Assembly (NCBI GenBank): GCA_024643485.1
Contig: JAHEMU010000126.1
Coordinates: 1 to 7,463, forward strand
From: Cytophagales bacterium
Lineage (GTDB): Bacteria; Bacteroidota; Bacteroidia; Cytophagales; Cyclobacteriaceae
Direction: 5' to 3'
DNA: 7,463 nucleotides
Position numbers and translations under genes: made by a program. A model generated the notes under the pieces. That model searched no databases and was not told where the DNA came from. It was given only the letters and a program-made list of their open reading frames with translations. Shown in pieces: positions 1-7,167 of the stretch. Position 1 is the stretch's first letter, and each line of letters starts with the position of its first letter.

Positions 1-1
1 C

Positions 2-355
2 CATGACAAAGTGGAAAAGGTATATTATCCTGGCCTAGAAAGTCATCCACAATACGAATTAGGTAAAAAACAGATGACGGGATTTACCGGATTAATGAGT
101 TTTCGATTAAAAACATCAGATTTGGATCAAATTAAGGCCTTTTTCAACGGCCTCGATTTATTCCAAATAGGCGTTAGTTGGGGTGGGCATGAAAGTTTGA
201 TATACGCTCCAGCCATCAGTTATTTAAAAGAATTGAGTCCTTCTCAATTTGAAGCCATGGGTATTCATTTAGGGGATATTCGGATTTCCATCGGGTTGGA
301 AGATGCGGAGGATCTGGTAGCGGATTTGGATAGTTGTTTGAATAAAATAAAATAG
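2..355 (+). CDS. PLP-dependent Cys/Met metabolism enzyme, cystathionine beta-lyase-like, C-terminal part
   Basis: This is the last 117 residues of a cytoplasmic trans-sulfuration family enzyme. The reading frame is open to the left edge, so the start and the PLP-binding lysine domain lie outside; full members are about 380-390 residues. Visible family signatures are VYYPGLESHPQ just after the edge, then VSWGGHESLI (about bases 170-199), and the C-terminal GDIRISIGLED block. The Arg of that block (bases 281-283) corresponds in the family to the arginine that holds the substrate carboxylate. The Trp in SWGG is the form seen in E. coli cystathionine beta-lyase (MetC); cystathionine gamma-synthases and gamma-lyases usually have SLGG. 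This favours a beta-lyase-like C-S lyase that makes homocysteine from cystathionine, but methionine gamma-lyase or another PLP lyase cannot be excluded from this fragment. The GTG at base 11 is an internal Val codon, not a start. No hairpin terminator follows the TAG stop. The family is secure; the exact substrate is not. Confidence 0.9.
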   Translation, partial: HDKVEKVYYPGLESHPQYELGKKQMTGFTGLMSFRLKTSDLDQIKAFFNGLDLFQIGVSWGGHESLIYAPAISYLKELSPSQFEAMGIHLGDIRISIGLEDAEDLVADLDSCLNKIK

Positions 356-391
356 TGATAGAAAAATGTGTGAATGATATATTTAATTTGA

Positions 392-405
392 TTAACGTTC
401 GTTAA
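392..405. promoter_or_regulatory. 14-bp palindrome, candidate operator upstream of the 223-residue exported protein
   Basis: The sequence reads TTAACG-TT-CGTTAA: two perfect 6-bp arms around a 2-bp centre, 43 bases before the ATG at 449. A further half-site-like TAACG lies at 412-416. The right arm overlaps TAACTTTA (403-410), which differs at one position from the Bacteroidota -7 promoter consensus TAnnTTTG, although no convincing -33 TTG sits at the right distance. A short dyad of this type is typical of a dimeric repressor site, for example of a TetR-like regulator, but no regulator is encoded in the window. The dyad is seen directly; the regulatory role is inferred, and AT-rich intergenic DNA yields such dyads by chance fairly often. 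Confidence 0.3.
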
Positions 406-448
406 CTTTAATAACGATTTAATTGTATAAATATAATTCAATAAAAAA

Positions 449-1120
449 ATGAAAATATACAATTCACCTCTAAAAATGATGTTGTCATTATTTTTTATTT
501 TGACGCTTCCATTGCTTGGACTAGGGCAGACCCGATTATTTGTAGAACCGGATTTTAACAATATCGCCCGAGATCATAAAATTATAGCGGTTCTTCCTTT
601 CCAAACGACGATTTCCTTGCGTCCGAAACAAATGCAACAAATAGGCAGTGATGATTTGGCTAGAATGGAAAAATCGGAGAGCTTGGATATTCAACGGGCG
701 ATGTATTCATGGTTTTTGAAACGCAGACAGCAAGGGGATATGTGGGTGGATGTGCAGGATATTAATACCAGTAATGCTTTATTGAAACGAAATGGAATTG
801 AATACGAAAATTTACAGGATTTTACAGCAGATCAATTGGCGGAGGTGTTAAATGTAGATGCTGTAATTCTGGGAAGTTTTAGTACCAATAAGCCAATGTC
901 TGAAGGGGCTGCAGTTGCAGTTGCGGTAATATTTGGCGTTTATGGGAGTACCAATAATGCGGTAATAAATATGTTTATCCATAATAGGACAGATGGCAAG
1001 GTGCTTGTTAATTACAATAAAGGGGTTTCAGGTTCATTGGGTTCAAATCCGGATCAATTAATCAATATCATCATGCGAAAGGCGTCGCGTAGAATTCCTT
1101 ATACCAAGCCAAAAGCTTAA
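449..1120 (+). CDS. Exported protein of unknown function, GNA1162/CsgG-like pattern
   Basis: A 223-residue protein with a clear signal peptide: basic start (MKIYNSPLK), hydrophobic core at about residues 10-25, likely cleavage after GLGQ (residue 27). There is no cysteine at that point, so it is not an obvious lipoprotein. The mature part opens with a strand, KIIAVLPFQ (44-52). Later come VQDINTSNALLKRNGI (102-117), the helix-strand unit TADQLAEVLNVDAVILGSF (126-144), a Gly/Ala/Val-rich stretch (153-166), a strand pair around INMFIHNRTDGKVLVNY (173-189), and an end containing SRRIPY (213-218). A 'VLPF' strand followed by a 'DAVILG' strand recalls the small alpha/beta domain of CsgG, TolB-N and GNA1162-type envelope proteins. 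This is a resemblance by eye, not a demonstrated match. The start is supported by the A-rich run directly before the ATG and by the signal peptide. It probably acts in the periplasm or at the outer membrane. It seems to be its own transcription unit, with gaps of 93 and 161 bases on either side. Confidence 0.85.
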   Translation: MKIYNSPLKMMLSLFFILTLPLLGLGQTRLFVEPDFNNIARDHKIIAVLPFQTTISLRPKQMQQIGSDDLARMEKSESLDIQRAMYSWFLKRRQQGDMWVDVQDINTSNALLKRNGIEYENLQDFTADQLAEVLNVDAVILGSFSTNKPMSEGAAVAVAVIFGVYGSTNNAVINMFIHNRTDGKVLVNYNKGVSGSLGSNPDQLINIIMRKASRRIPYTKPKA

Positions 1121-1281
1121 TTTAGATTGAATGAAAATAAAGTTAAAGCTGCCCACGAAATGAAGGCCGTAGGGTTGTTTTTAGGCATTATTTTTTAATC
1201 TAGAAATCCTGAATATTTGTTGAAGCAAGTTCTTTTTAATACATTAATTGCTGGATTCACTCTACCTAATCAAAATTATTC

Positions 1282-2730
1282 ATGAAAAAGCAATTACTAG
1301 TATTCACTTTACTGATTTGTACATTTTCCGTATTTTCCCAAAAGAAGTCAGCCAATAAATGGGATGCAGGTAAAAAACAAGCATCGGCTTCTCTTGATAA
1401 CCATGCTACAGATTTAATCCAGATTAGTGACAACATTTGGGGATACGCAGAGACAGCTTTATTAGAAATAAAATCCTCAGTGGAATTAGCGAATTATGCC
1501 GAAAAGAATGGGTTTACCGTAGAGCGAGGGGTGGCGGATATGCCATCGGCTTTTGTTGCCAGTTACGGTTCTGGAAAACCAATCATAGGGATTCTTGCAG
1601 AATACGATGCATTGCCTGGACTTTCTCAGCAGGCTACCACTGATAAAAATCCGTTGGAAGTAGGGAAAGCTGGTCATGGTTGTGGTCATAATATGTTCGG
1701 AGCGGCTAGTCTTGGAGCGGCCATTTCGATAAAAGAAATGATTGAGAGTGGAAAGATAAAAGGAACGGTGCGCTTGTATGGAACCCCCGCAGAAGAAGCG
1801 GTTGGTGGAAAGTTGTACATGGCAAGGGCAGGATTATTTGATGATTTGGATGCTTGTTTGGACTGGCATCCTTCCGATGAGGTTATCGCCGGAACTCAAA
1901 GTTCGCAGGCTGTGATTGATTACTCAATAAGCTTTAAAGGCAAAGCGGCTCATGCTGCTTACGACCCATGGAATGGAAGGAGTGCCCTTGATGCAGTAGA
2001 ATCGTTTCTTGACGGCATGAATTTATTAAGAGAACATATTAAACCTTCAGTAAGAATTCATTACGTAATTACGAATGGTGGCAATGTACCCAATGTCGTG
2101 CCCGAAGAAGCAAAAGTCTGGTTATGGATTCGTGACTCCAAAATGGAGGGCGTTTTGGAGGTGTCAGAACGGATGAAGGATATCGCAAAAGGCGCCGCAC
2201 TCATTGCCGGTGTTGAGTACGAGGTGACATTAAATAATGGGATTTATGAATTGTTAGTGAATAGAACTGGAGCAACAGCTTTACAAAAAAATCTTGAGCT
2301 TTTAGGTGAAATTTCCTATACTCCTGAAGAACTAGCATTTGCGAAAGCCATTCAGGAAAATACGGGAAAACCACAAATAGGAATGTCGGGAACGGTTTCG
2401 CCCCTTCGACCTACGGAAAAGGATCCAGAAGGAGGTTCAACTGATGTTGGAGATGTAAGTTGGATCGTTCCGGAAATTAGTTTGGCAGTTTCTACTGCAC
2501 CAAAGGGGACACCTTGGCATTCTTGGCCCGTGGTGGCTTGCGGGGGGATGTCTATTGGTCATAAAGGGATGATTTATGCCGGAAAAGCATTGGCGATGAC
2601 TATGTTGGATTTGTACACAACCCCCAGCTTGCTAATAGAGATGAAAGCGGAATTTAAGGAAAGAAAAGGCAGTTTTAAATACGTTCCGATGATTCCTGAG
2701 GGTAAACCTTATCGCGTGGATGAAAGGTAA
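1282..2730 (+). CDS. Exported M20-family amidohydrolase, AbgB-like
   Basis: A 482-residue metallo-amidohydrolase that closely follows the AbgB (p-aminobenzoyl-glutamate hydrolase subunit B) pattern; E. coli AbgB is about the same length. Residues 1-20 form a signal peptide ending in VFSQ, so this copy is predicted to act in the periplasm. Motifs in order: AEYDALPGLSQ (106-116), GHGCGHN (131-137), GTPAEE (167-172), DWHP (194-197), GKAAHAA (220-226), GGNVPNVVPEEA (266-277), GGSTDVGDVSW (384-394), PWHSWP (411-416), GHKGM (426-430). By analogy with M20D enzymes, the two-metal site would use Cys134, His136, Glu172, His196 and a C-terminal His (413 most likely). All are present, so it should be active. 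Residues about 205-320 form the lid/dimerisation domain containing His224. The family cleaves amide bonds of N-acyl amino acids; the substrate here is unknown. No AbgA partner is visible. The next gene follows after 37-76 bases, so cotranscription is plausible. Confidence 0.93.
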   Translation: MKKQLLVFTLLICTFSVFSQKKSANKWDAGKKQASASLDNHATDLIQISDNIWGYAETALLEIKSSVELANYAEKNGFTVERGVADMPSAFVASYGSGKPIIGILAEYDALPGLSQQATTDKNPLEVGKAGHGCGHNMFGAASLGAAISIKEMIESGKIKGTVRLYGTPAEEAVGGKLYMARAGLFDDLDACLDWHPSDEVIAGTQSSQAVIDYSISFKGKAAHAAYDPWNGRSALDAVESFLDGMNLLREHIKPSVRIHYVITNGGNVPNVVPEEAKVWLWIRDSKMEGVLEVSERMKDIAKGAALIAGVEYEVTLNNGIYELLVNRTGATALQKNLELLGEISYTPEELAFAKAIQENTGKPQIGMSGTVSPLRPTEKDPEGGSTDVGDVSWIVPEISLAVSTAPKGTPWHSWPVVACGGMSIGHKGMIYAGKALAMTMLDLYTTPSLLIEMKAEFKERKGSFKYVPMIPEGKPYRVDER

Positions 2731-2739
2731 AGGCTGCAA

Positions 2740-2760
2740 TTTCTAATTTAATTTTAGAAA
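2740..2760. repeat. Short AT-rich inverted repeat between amidohydrolase and caspase genes
   Basis: TTTCTAA and TTAGAAA form 7-bp arms around a 7-base loop, directly after the amidohydrolase stop codon. Each arm has a single G/C position and no T-run follows on the plus strand, so it is not a convincing terminator. It lies just before the A-rich stretch preceding the ATG at 2768, and could be a weak mRNA structure or simply a chance repeat in AT-rich DNA. Confidence 0.25.
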
Positions 2761-2789
2761 AAGTAAAATGGTGCTATTTACAAGTTATT

Positions 2790-2797
2790 GGGAAGGG
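2790..2797 (+). promoter_or_regulatory. Shine-Dalgarno-like site that favours the start at 2807
   Basis: GGGAAGGG lies 9 bases before the ATG at 2807. It is purine-rich and resembles a ribosome binding site, which is unusual in this window, where the other starts have only A-rich leaders. It supports 2807 over the upstream ATG at 2768. However, Bacteroidota often initiate without such a site, and 2768 itself has an A-rich leader, so the evidence is moderate. Confidence 0.4.
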
Positions 2798-2806
2798 TAT
2801 GTGAAT

Positions 2807-5800
2807 ATGTCTCTAAAAATTTCGCTGACAGTCATATTGTTTTCCATGTCCATTATCGGTTATGGGCAAAGTACAGTGATCAGTTCAAGGTATGACTTTT
2901 TAAATGCTGCAGTAAATGCAGATTCTACTAAAATAGCATTTTTTGATCAGGAGAAGATTACGATTGCTCGAAGGTCTGATTTACATATAATTAAACAATT
3001 CAGTCACAATCAATCCACTGACTCAAGAGCCTCAGTCCCAAAATTATTTTTTAGTCCGCTTAATGATTCGATTATTATTTATCAAAGTCATTCGGATTTC
3101 ATGTATTCGCCATTGTGGGAATACCCTGCAGATAGTACTTATTTTTATAATTATTATAATCAGAAAAAAACCGCTTCACTCGCGGGGAATTTGAATTTTG
3201 GAATAACATCAATTCCCAATAAATACCTATTTGCAGGGAATGATTATTATCCTTTTCAGGTTGATGGAAAAACTAGTTATAGCAATATAAATTCGGTTTT
3301 GATGCGTTTTCCTGAACGTGATACGATACATGTATTCAAGGCGGTAAGAGAAATTATTTCGTCACCAGATAACCATCATTATGTAGTGATCCTTTATAAA
3401 GGTTATGAAAAGAGATTTGAAATTCAAGTTAGAAATCACGACTTAGAGCTACTTTTTAAGAAATCTGGATTCAATGAATACCCTGAAATAGTTGAGTATT
3501 CTCCTACCGGGAAGCTTTTAGCAGTTGAAAAGAGAAATAATAAAAATGAAATTAATGAGATTGAGATTTTGGATGCTTTTACAGGTGTGAAATTATCGTC
3601 TATTAAAAATTTTACAGATGAAAAAGAATCTGAGGATGAACCCTCATTTCTCAGGTTTTCAAGAGATGAGAAATCGGTTGCAGTTCTCGCTTCAAATGAA
3701 ATTTTCATGTTCGATATCAATACCAATGAATTACAGATGAAGGTCTGGCCAAATATTACGGATTTATTCTCTTTTAACGGATTTGAAATACTTTCCAAAA
3801 GCGAGTGGTTGGTATATGGTGATTCCATAGATTATACCCGACTTGATGGACCTGGAAAAGCGGAAATAATCAATTTAAATTCTCTGGCAATTTTTAGTAA
3901 AACAGAAAATGTCGAGGTGAGTGATCTTTCTTCTAAAGAATCTTTTGATATTCAGTATTCTGGGAACTCAACTGAATTTGACGAATTTTTGTGGTTTGAG
4001 GATAGAAATCATTTCATTTTAAAGAAAGAGACTGGGTTATCAGTTTGGAGTGTTGCTGAAAAGAGAAAAATGTACGATTTTAATTTTATTAAAGACATCT
4101 CAGTATTTCCGGGACGTTCACAGGACCGTGTGTTAGTGATTGAAGATAGGCACCAAAGTAGTTATTCAGGATTTACAATTCATTTACTTGATTTTAAAAA
4201 TAACACTCATTCGAGCCGATCTGTTCTTCCTCCTTCAGATGGTTTTTTTATGAATTCTCGGGTTAAATTTCATTCCATTCCTAATGGGGGAAATCAGTGG
4301 TTAGCCACCGATGACTCTGAACATATTTGGCGATTTAATGATGATTCTGGAGCATTTGAGTTGCTTTACGAGCAAGTTAATGCTCGGTTTGTAGAAGCAT
4401 GGCCTTTGAGTAATCAGCAAATGATTGTTTGGTCTATAATAAACGAAGAACATCAGCTGCTCAGATTTTCGTCTTTTAATTCTACACCTGAAGTAGTTTT
4501 TAAAAGCCGTGATCAGTTATTTATTAAAGGCAATTCTGATGAGCTTTGGCTTCTGGAAGGTAATTCGAAGAATATTTTTGTCTATGAAAGTGGGAAAGTG
4601 AAAAAAGTTGGGAAAACATCTGTTGAACCCGATCGCTTTGATGTTTCATCGGATGGTTTACTAATATCCTCCGAAGATGGGGAACAAATTCTCATGGATA
4701 AATCGGCGGTAATTATACACTCTTTAATTGAACAATTTGCATTCTGTGAACTTATAAATCAAAAGGAATTAATAAGTGTAAACAGCATATCTGAAGGCAC
4801 CATTAAAAGTGTATTTCCCGGAAGTAAACAGGAATTTATTTGGTCAGTGAAGGAATCAAAATTATTTGAGTCAACCCCTTTCGATGTTTCGAATGACGGC
4901 TCTCAGTTGTTGATTGATGATGTTATTTTGAATCTTATCACAGGCGAAAGTTCCATTCATAAATTTCAACATTATTATGGATTTATCGATATTAATGATT
5001 CTACTTATCTGTATCAGGACGTGGATGAACCATCTGAATACTATACCTCGGATAAATTTAGGCGAGTGATTAAAAATCCAATTTCAGAAAATATACTTGG
5101 AAAAAGTGAGGTAATAAAAAAAGAAGGGTTAACCGATTATCAAGTTCTTCTTTCACCGAATGGAAAATATTTAGTAGAACGCCCCTCGACATCTTTCGGT
5201 ACTGATCAAAAAACTATCATAAGGGATGTTTCTTCGATGAAAATCATTAAGGAATTTAAGGAAAAGGTGTTTTATGCAGGTTTTAATGCAGATGGTAATA
5301 TGTTGGTATTAAATATTGGCGATCCAAACGGGCTCAATACCACAGACTATAAAACAGTGATTTTTGATATAAATAAGAAAAAGATAATCAAGGATATTTC
5401 CGGTATTTACATTTCAGATTTTATCTCTGATTCCGAAGTGATTTCCACTGGTTTTGGGAATGTAATACGGTATGATATTTCTGGTGAAAATCCCAAAATT
5501 ATAGCGCAATATTATTCACGAGATTTTCTTTCAAAATCTATATACGATGAAAAGCATGATTTGATAATTGCGGGAAGTCACACCGGTTCGCTTTATTTTT
5601 GGAAGAAGGAACAGCCGGGGTCACCATTATATGTTACTAGAGCAGGAAATGCGGATATAAATCGGTTGATTATCCGAGGGGATAAATTGTTCTCAGTTTC
5701 CGGAAATTCTGAAGTAAGAATGTGGGATTTATCGCAGTTGGAGGCAGGATATTGCAGAATTCAAGTATTGGAAAGGGAAGATGAAAAGTCCGTATTTATG

Positions 5801-7150
5801 TCAACAAATGACGGGTATTATTGGTCGGATAAATCAATACTTCCATATTTTCATTTTGTAAAATACAATCAGATTTTTCCATTTCAATCGTTTGATATTT
5901 TCAGAAATAGGCCAGATAAAGTGTTGGAGAAATTGGGAAGTACGGACAAAGATTTAATTCACTTATACAAAGATGCTTGGGTGAAAAGGGTAAAGAGGGC
6001 TGGATTTAAGGAAGATACTGATATAAGTGCCTTGGAGATGCCTGAAGTAACTATTCTAAATAACATTTCATCAGGAACAGAGGCTACAGCTTCGGAATAT
6101 GTCATGGATGTTAAAGTGTATTCAAAAACTAGCCCCATTCAATCGCTGCATTTTCTGGTAAATGGAGTGCCAGTTTCTTCAAAAAGTAATTTTGGAACCA
6201 ATCAAACATCTCAAATTCAGCAGAAGATCTTGCTTTCCGAAGGGATTAATTCGATATCTGTTTATGCAGTGAACGAAAATGGAGTCGAAAGTCCTGAGCG
6301 GTTTATTACCGTAAACCATTCAAAGGAAGTTACACAGGAACCTAAGATCTGGTTTTTTGGAATTGGAGTTTCACAATATGCCGATAGTAAAAGAAATTTA
6401 AATTATGCAGCGAAGGATATTCGGGATCTATCACTGTTTTTTAAGGACTTTAAAGAAGGTTCAGTAATAATCGACACATTATTAAATGGGTCCGCAACCA
6501 GAAAGCAAATATTGATGCTCAAAGAAAAACTGATGTCAACATCGGTAGATGATGTCGTGATTCTTTCGCTTAGTGGGCACGGATTATTGGATGAGAATCT
6601 ACAGTTTTACTTTGCAGCCCACGATACCAATTTTGAAAATCCGGTAGAGGGAGGTGTGAAATACGAGGAATTGATGTCGCTATTGGATGGGATTCCGGCA
6701 AGGAAGAAATTGATGTTATTGGATGCTTGTAACTCAGGAGAAGCTGACGTTGAGGCGGTTAGGGAAGAGGAAGCCGCCAGTGTAACTGTGAATGAATATG
6801 TAGCATTTAGAGGAGAGTCCAGCAATAGTAAACTTGGGGTGAAGAAAAGTTTTACATTGATGCAGGAAGTATTTAGTGATGTGTCTAAGTCAAACGGCGC
6901 CATTGTAATTTCTGCTGCAGCGAGCAATGAATATGCTTATGAAACGTCAGAATTGAAAAATGGAGTATTTACTTTTTCAGTAATGGAAGGGATCAGAACC
7001 TTGAGTTACGATACTTGGGACGGGGCGCAGGAAGTTAAGATTTCCGATTTAAAAAAATATGTTGATAAAAGTGTTTTGGAACTGACCAATGGCAACCAGC
7101 GACCCACCACACGAGCGGAAAACATTACCTGGGACTGGGGATTGAGGTAG
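2807..7150 (+). CDS. Exported giant beta-propeller / Ig-like / caspase (peptidase C14) protein
   Basis: A 1447-residue protein (1460 if started at the ATG at 2768; numbering here is from 2807). Residues 1-21 are a signal peptide (MSLK, hydrophobic core, GYGQ). The longer start would add 13 residues including Trp and Glu ahead of this core, so 2807 is preferred. Residues about 25-990 look like divergent beta-propellers: blade-like units occur at YSPTGKLLAV (from 231), FSRDEKSVAV (from 284) and LLSPNGKYLV (from 781), and two clear WD40-type strands end in LYFW (Trp932) and RMWD (Trp973). A linker with FRNRPDKVLEKLG (NRPD at 1034-1037) follows, as in other bacterial WD40-caspase proteins. An Ig-like beta-sandwich spans about 1079-1174. 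The caspase domain runs from KIWFFGIGVSQY (1180) to about 1442, with catalytic His1258 in LSGHG and Cys1308 in DACNSG. The conserved FRG and NGVFTFSVMEG segments are also present. It is predicted to be an active cysteine protease outside the cytoplasm. Substrate and biological role are unknown. Confidence 0.93.
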   Translation: MSLKISLTVILFSMSIIGYGQSTVISSRYDFLNAAVNADSTKIAFFDQEKITIARRSDLHIIKQFSHNQSTDSRASVPKLFFSPLNDSIIIYQSHSDFMYSPLWEYPADSTYFYNYYNQKKTASLAGNLNFGITSIPNKYLFAGNDYYPFQVDGKTSYSNINSVLMRFPERDTIHVFKAVREIISSPDNHHYVVILYKGYEKRFEIQVRNHDLELLFKKSGFNEYPEIVEYSPTGKLLAVEKRNNKNEINEIEILDAFTGVKLSSIKNFTDEKESEDEPSFLRFSRDEKSVAVLASNEIFMFDINTNELQMKVWPNITDLFSFNGFEILSKSEWLVYGDSIDYTRLDGPGKAEIINLNSLAIFSKTENVEVSDLSSKESFDIQYSGNSTEFDEFLWFEDRNHFILKKETGLSVWSVAEKRKMYDFNFIKDISVFPGRSQDRVLVIEDRHQSSYSGFTIHLLDFKNNTHSSRSVLPPSDGFFMNSRVKFHSIPNGGNQWLATDDSEHIWRFNDDSGAFELLYEQVNARFVEAWPLSNQQMIVWSIINEEHQLLRFSSFNSTPEVVFKSRDQLFIKGNSDELWLLEGNSKNIFVYESGKVKKVGKTSVEPDRFDVSSDGLLISSEDGEQILMDKSAVIIHSLIEQFAFCELINQKELISVNSISEGTIKSVFPGSKQEFIWSVKESKLFESTPFDVSNDGSQLLIDDVILNLITGESSIHKFQHYYGFIDINDSTYLYQDVDEPSEYYTSDKFRRVIKNPISENILGKSEVIKKEGLTDYQVLLSPNGKYLVERPSTSFGTDQKTIIRDVSSMKIIKEFKEKVFYAGFNADGNMLVLNIGDPNGLNTTDYKTVIFDINKKKIIKDISGIYISDFISDSEVISTGFGNVIRYDISGENPKIIAQYYSRDFLSKSIYDEKHDLIIAGSHTGSLYFWKKEQPGSPLYVTRAGNADINRLIIRGDKLFSVSGNSEVRMWDLSQLEAGYCRIQVLEREDEKSVFMSTNDGYYWSDKSILPYFHFVKYNQIFPFQSFDIFRNRPDKVLEKLGSTDKDLIHLYKDAWVKRVKRAGFKEDTDISALEMPEVTILNNISSGTEATASEYVMDVKVYSKTSPIQSLHFLVNGVPVSSKSNFGTNQTSQIQQKILLSEGINSISVYAVNENGVESPERFITVNHSKEVTQEPKIWFFGIGVSQYADSKRNLNYAAKDIRDLSLFFKDFKEGSVIIDTLLNGSATRKQILMLKEKLMSTSVDDVVILSLSGHGLLDENLQFYFAAHDTNFENPVEGGVKYEELMSLLDGIPARKKLMLLDACNSGEADVEAVREEEAASVTVNEYVAFRGESSNSKLGVKKSFTLMQEVFSDVSKSNGAIVISAAASNEYAYETSELKNGVFTFSVMEGIRTLSYDTWDGAQEVKISDLKKYVDKSVLELTNGNQRPTTRAENITWDWGLR

Positions 7151-7167
7151 AGACGTGTAATGTATAT

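Noticed and set aside
265..561. 98-codon minus-strand open frame spanning the end of the PLP enzyme gene and the start of the 223-residue protein gene
   Set aside because: It overlaps two well-supported plus-strand genes and the AT-rich gap between them, and the translation has low-complexity Ile/Tyr/Asn content with no recognisable motif.
1160..1198. Tiny hydrophobic open frame (MKAVGLFLGIIF) in the gap before the amidohydrolase gene
   Set aside because: Only 12 codons, no ribosome binding site and no recognisable similarity. It could be a decayed signal-peptide start, but nothing supports that.
1216..1250. Possible promoter for the amidohydrolase: TTTG/TTG at 1216-1222 with TACATTAA at 1240-1247
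   Set aside because: The spacing is near 20 bases, but the -7 part matches the phylum consensus poorly (4 of 6 fixed positions), so it is not listed as a feature.
2740..2760. Reading the inverted repeat after the amidohydrolase stop as a transcription terminator
   Set aside because: The stem is almost all A/T with one G:C pair and has no following T-run, so termination there is unlikely.
3436..3828. 130-codon minus-strand open frame inside the caspase gene
   Set aside because: It lies wholly inside a strongly supported plus-strand gene; the translation is Ser-rich and looks like an antisense shadow.
6607..6927. 106-codon minus-strand open frame antisense to the caspase catalytic region
   Set aside because: The opposite strand carries the conserved DACNSG region; the antisense frame has no motif of its own.
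2807..7150. Caspase gene as part of an anti-phage system (caspase-gasdermin or CRISPR-linked caspase)
   Set aside because: The protein has a signal peptide, no gasdermin, Cas or effector-associated gene lies beside it, and the neighbours look like ordinary metabolic or envelope genes.
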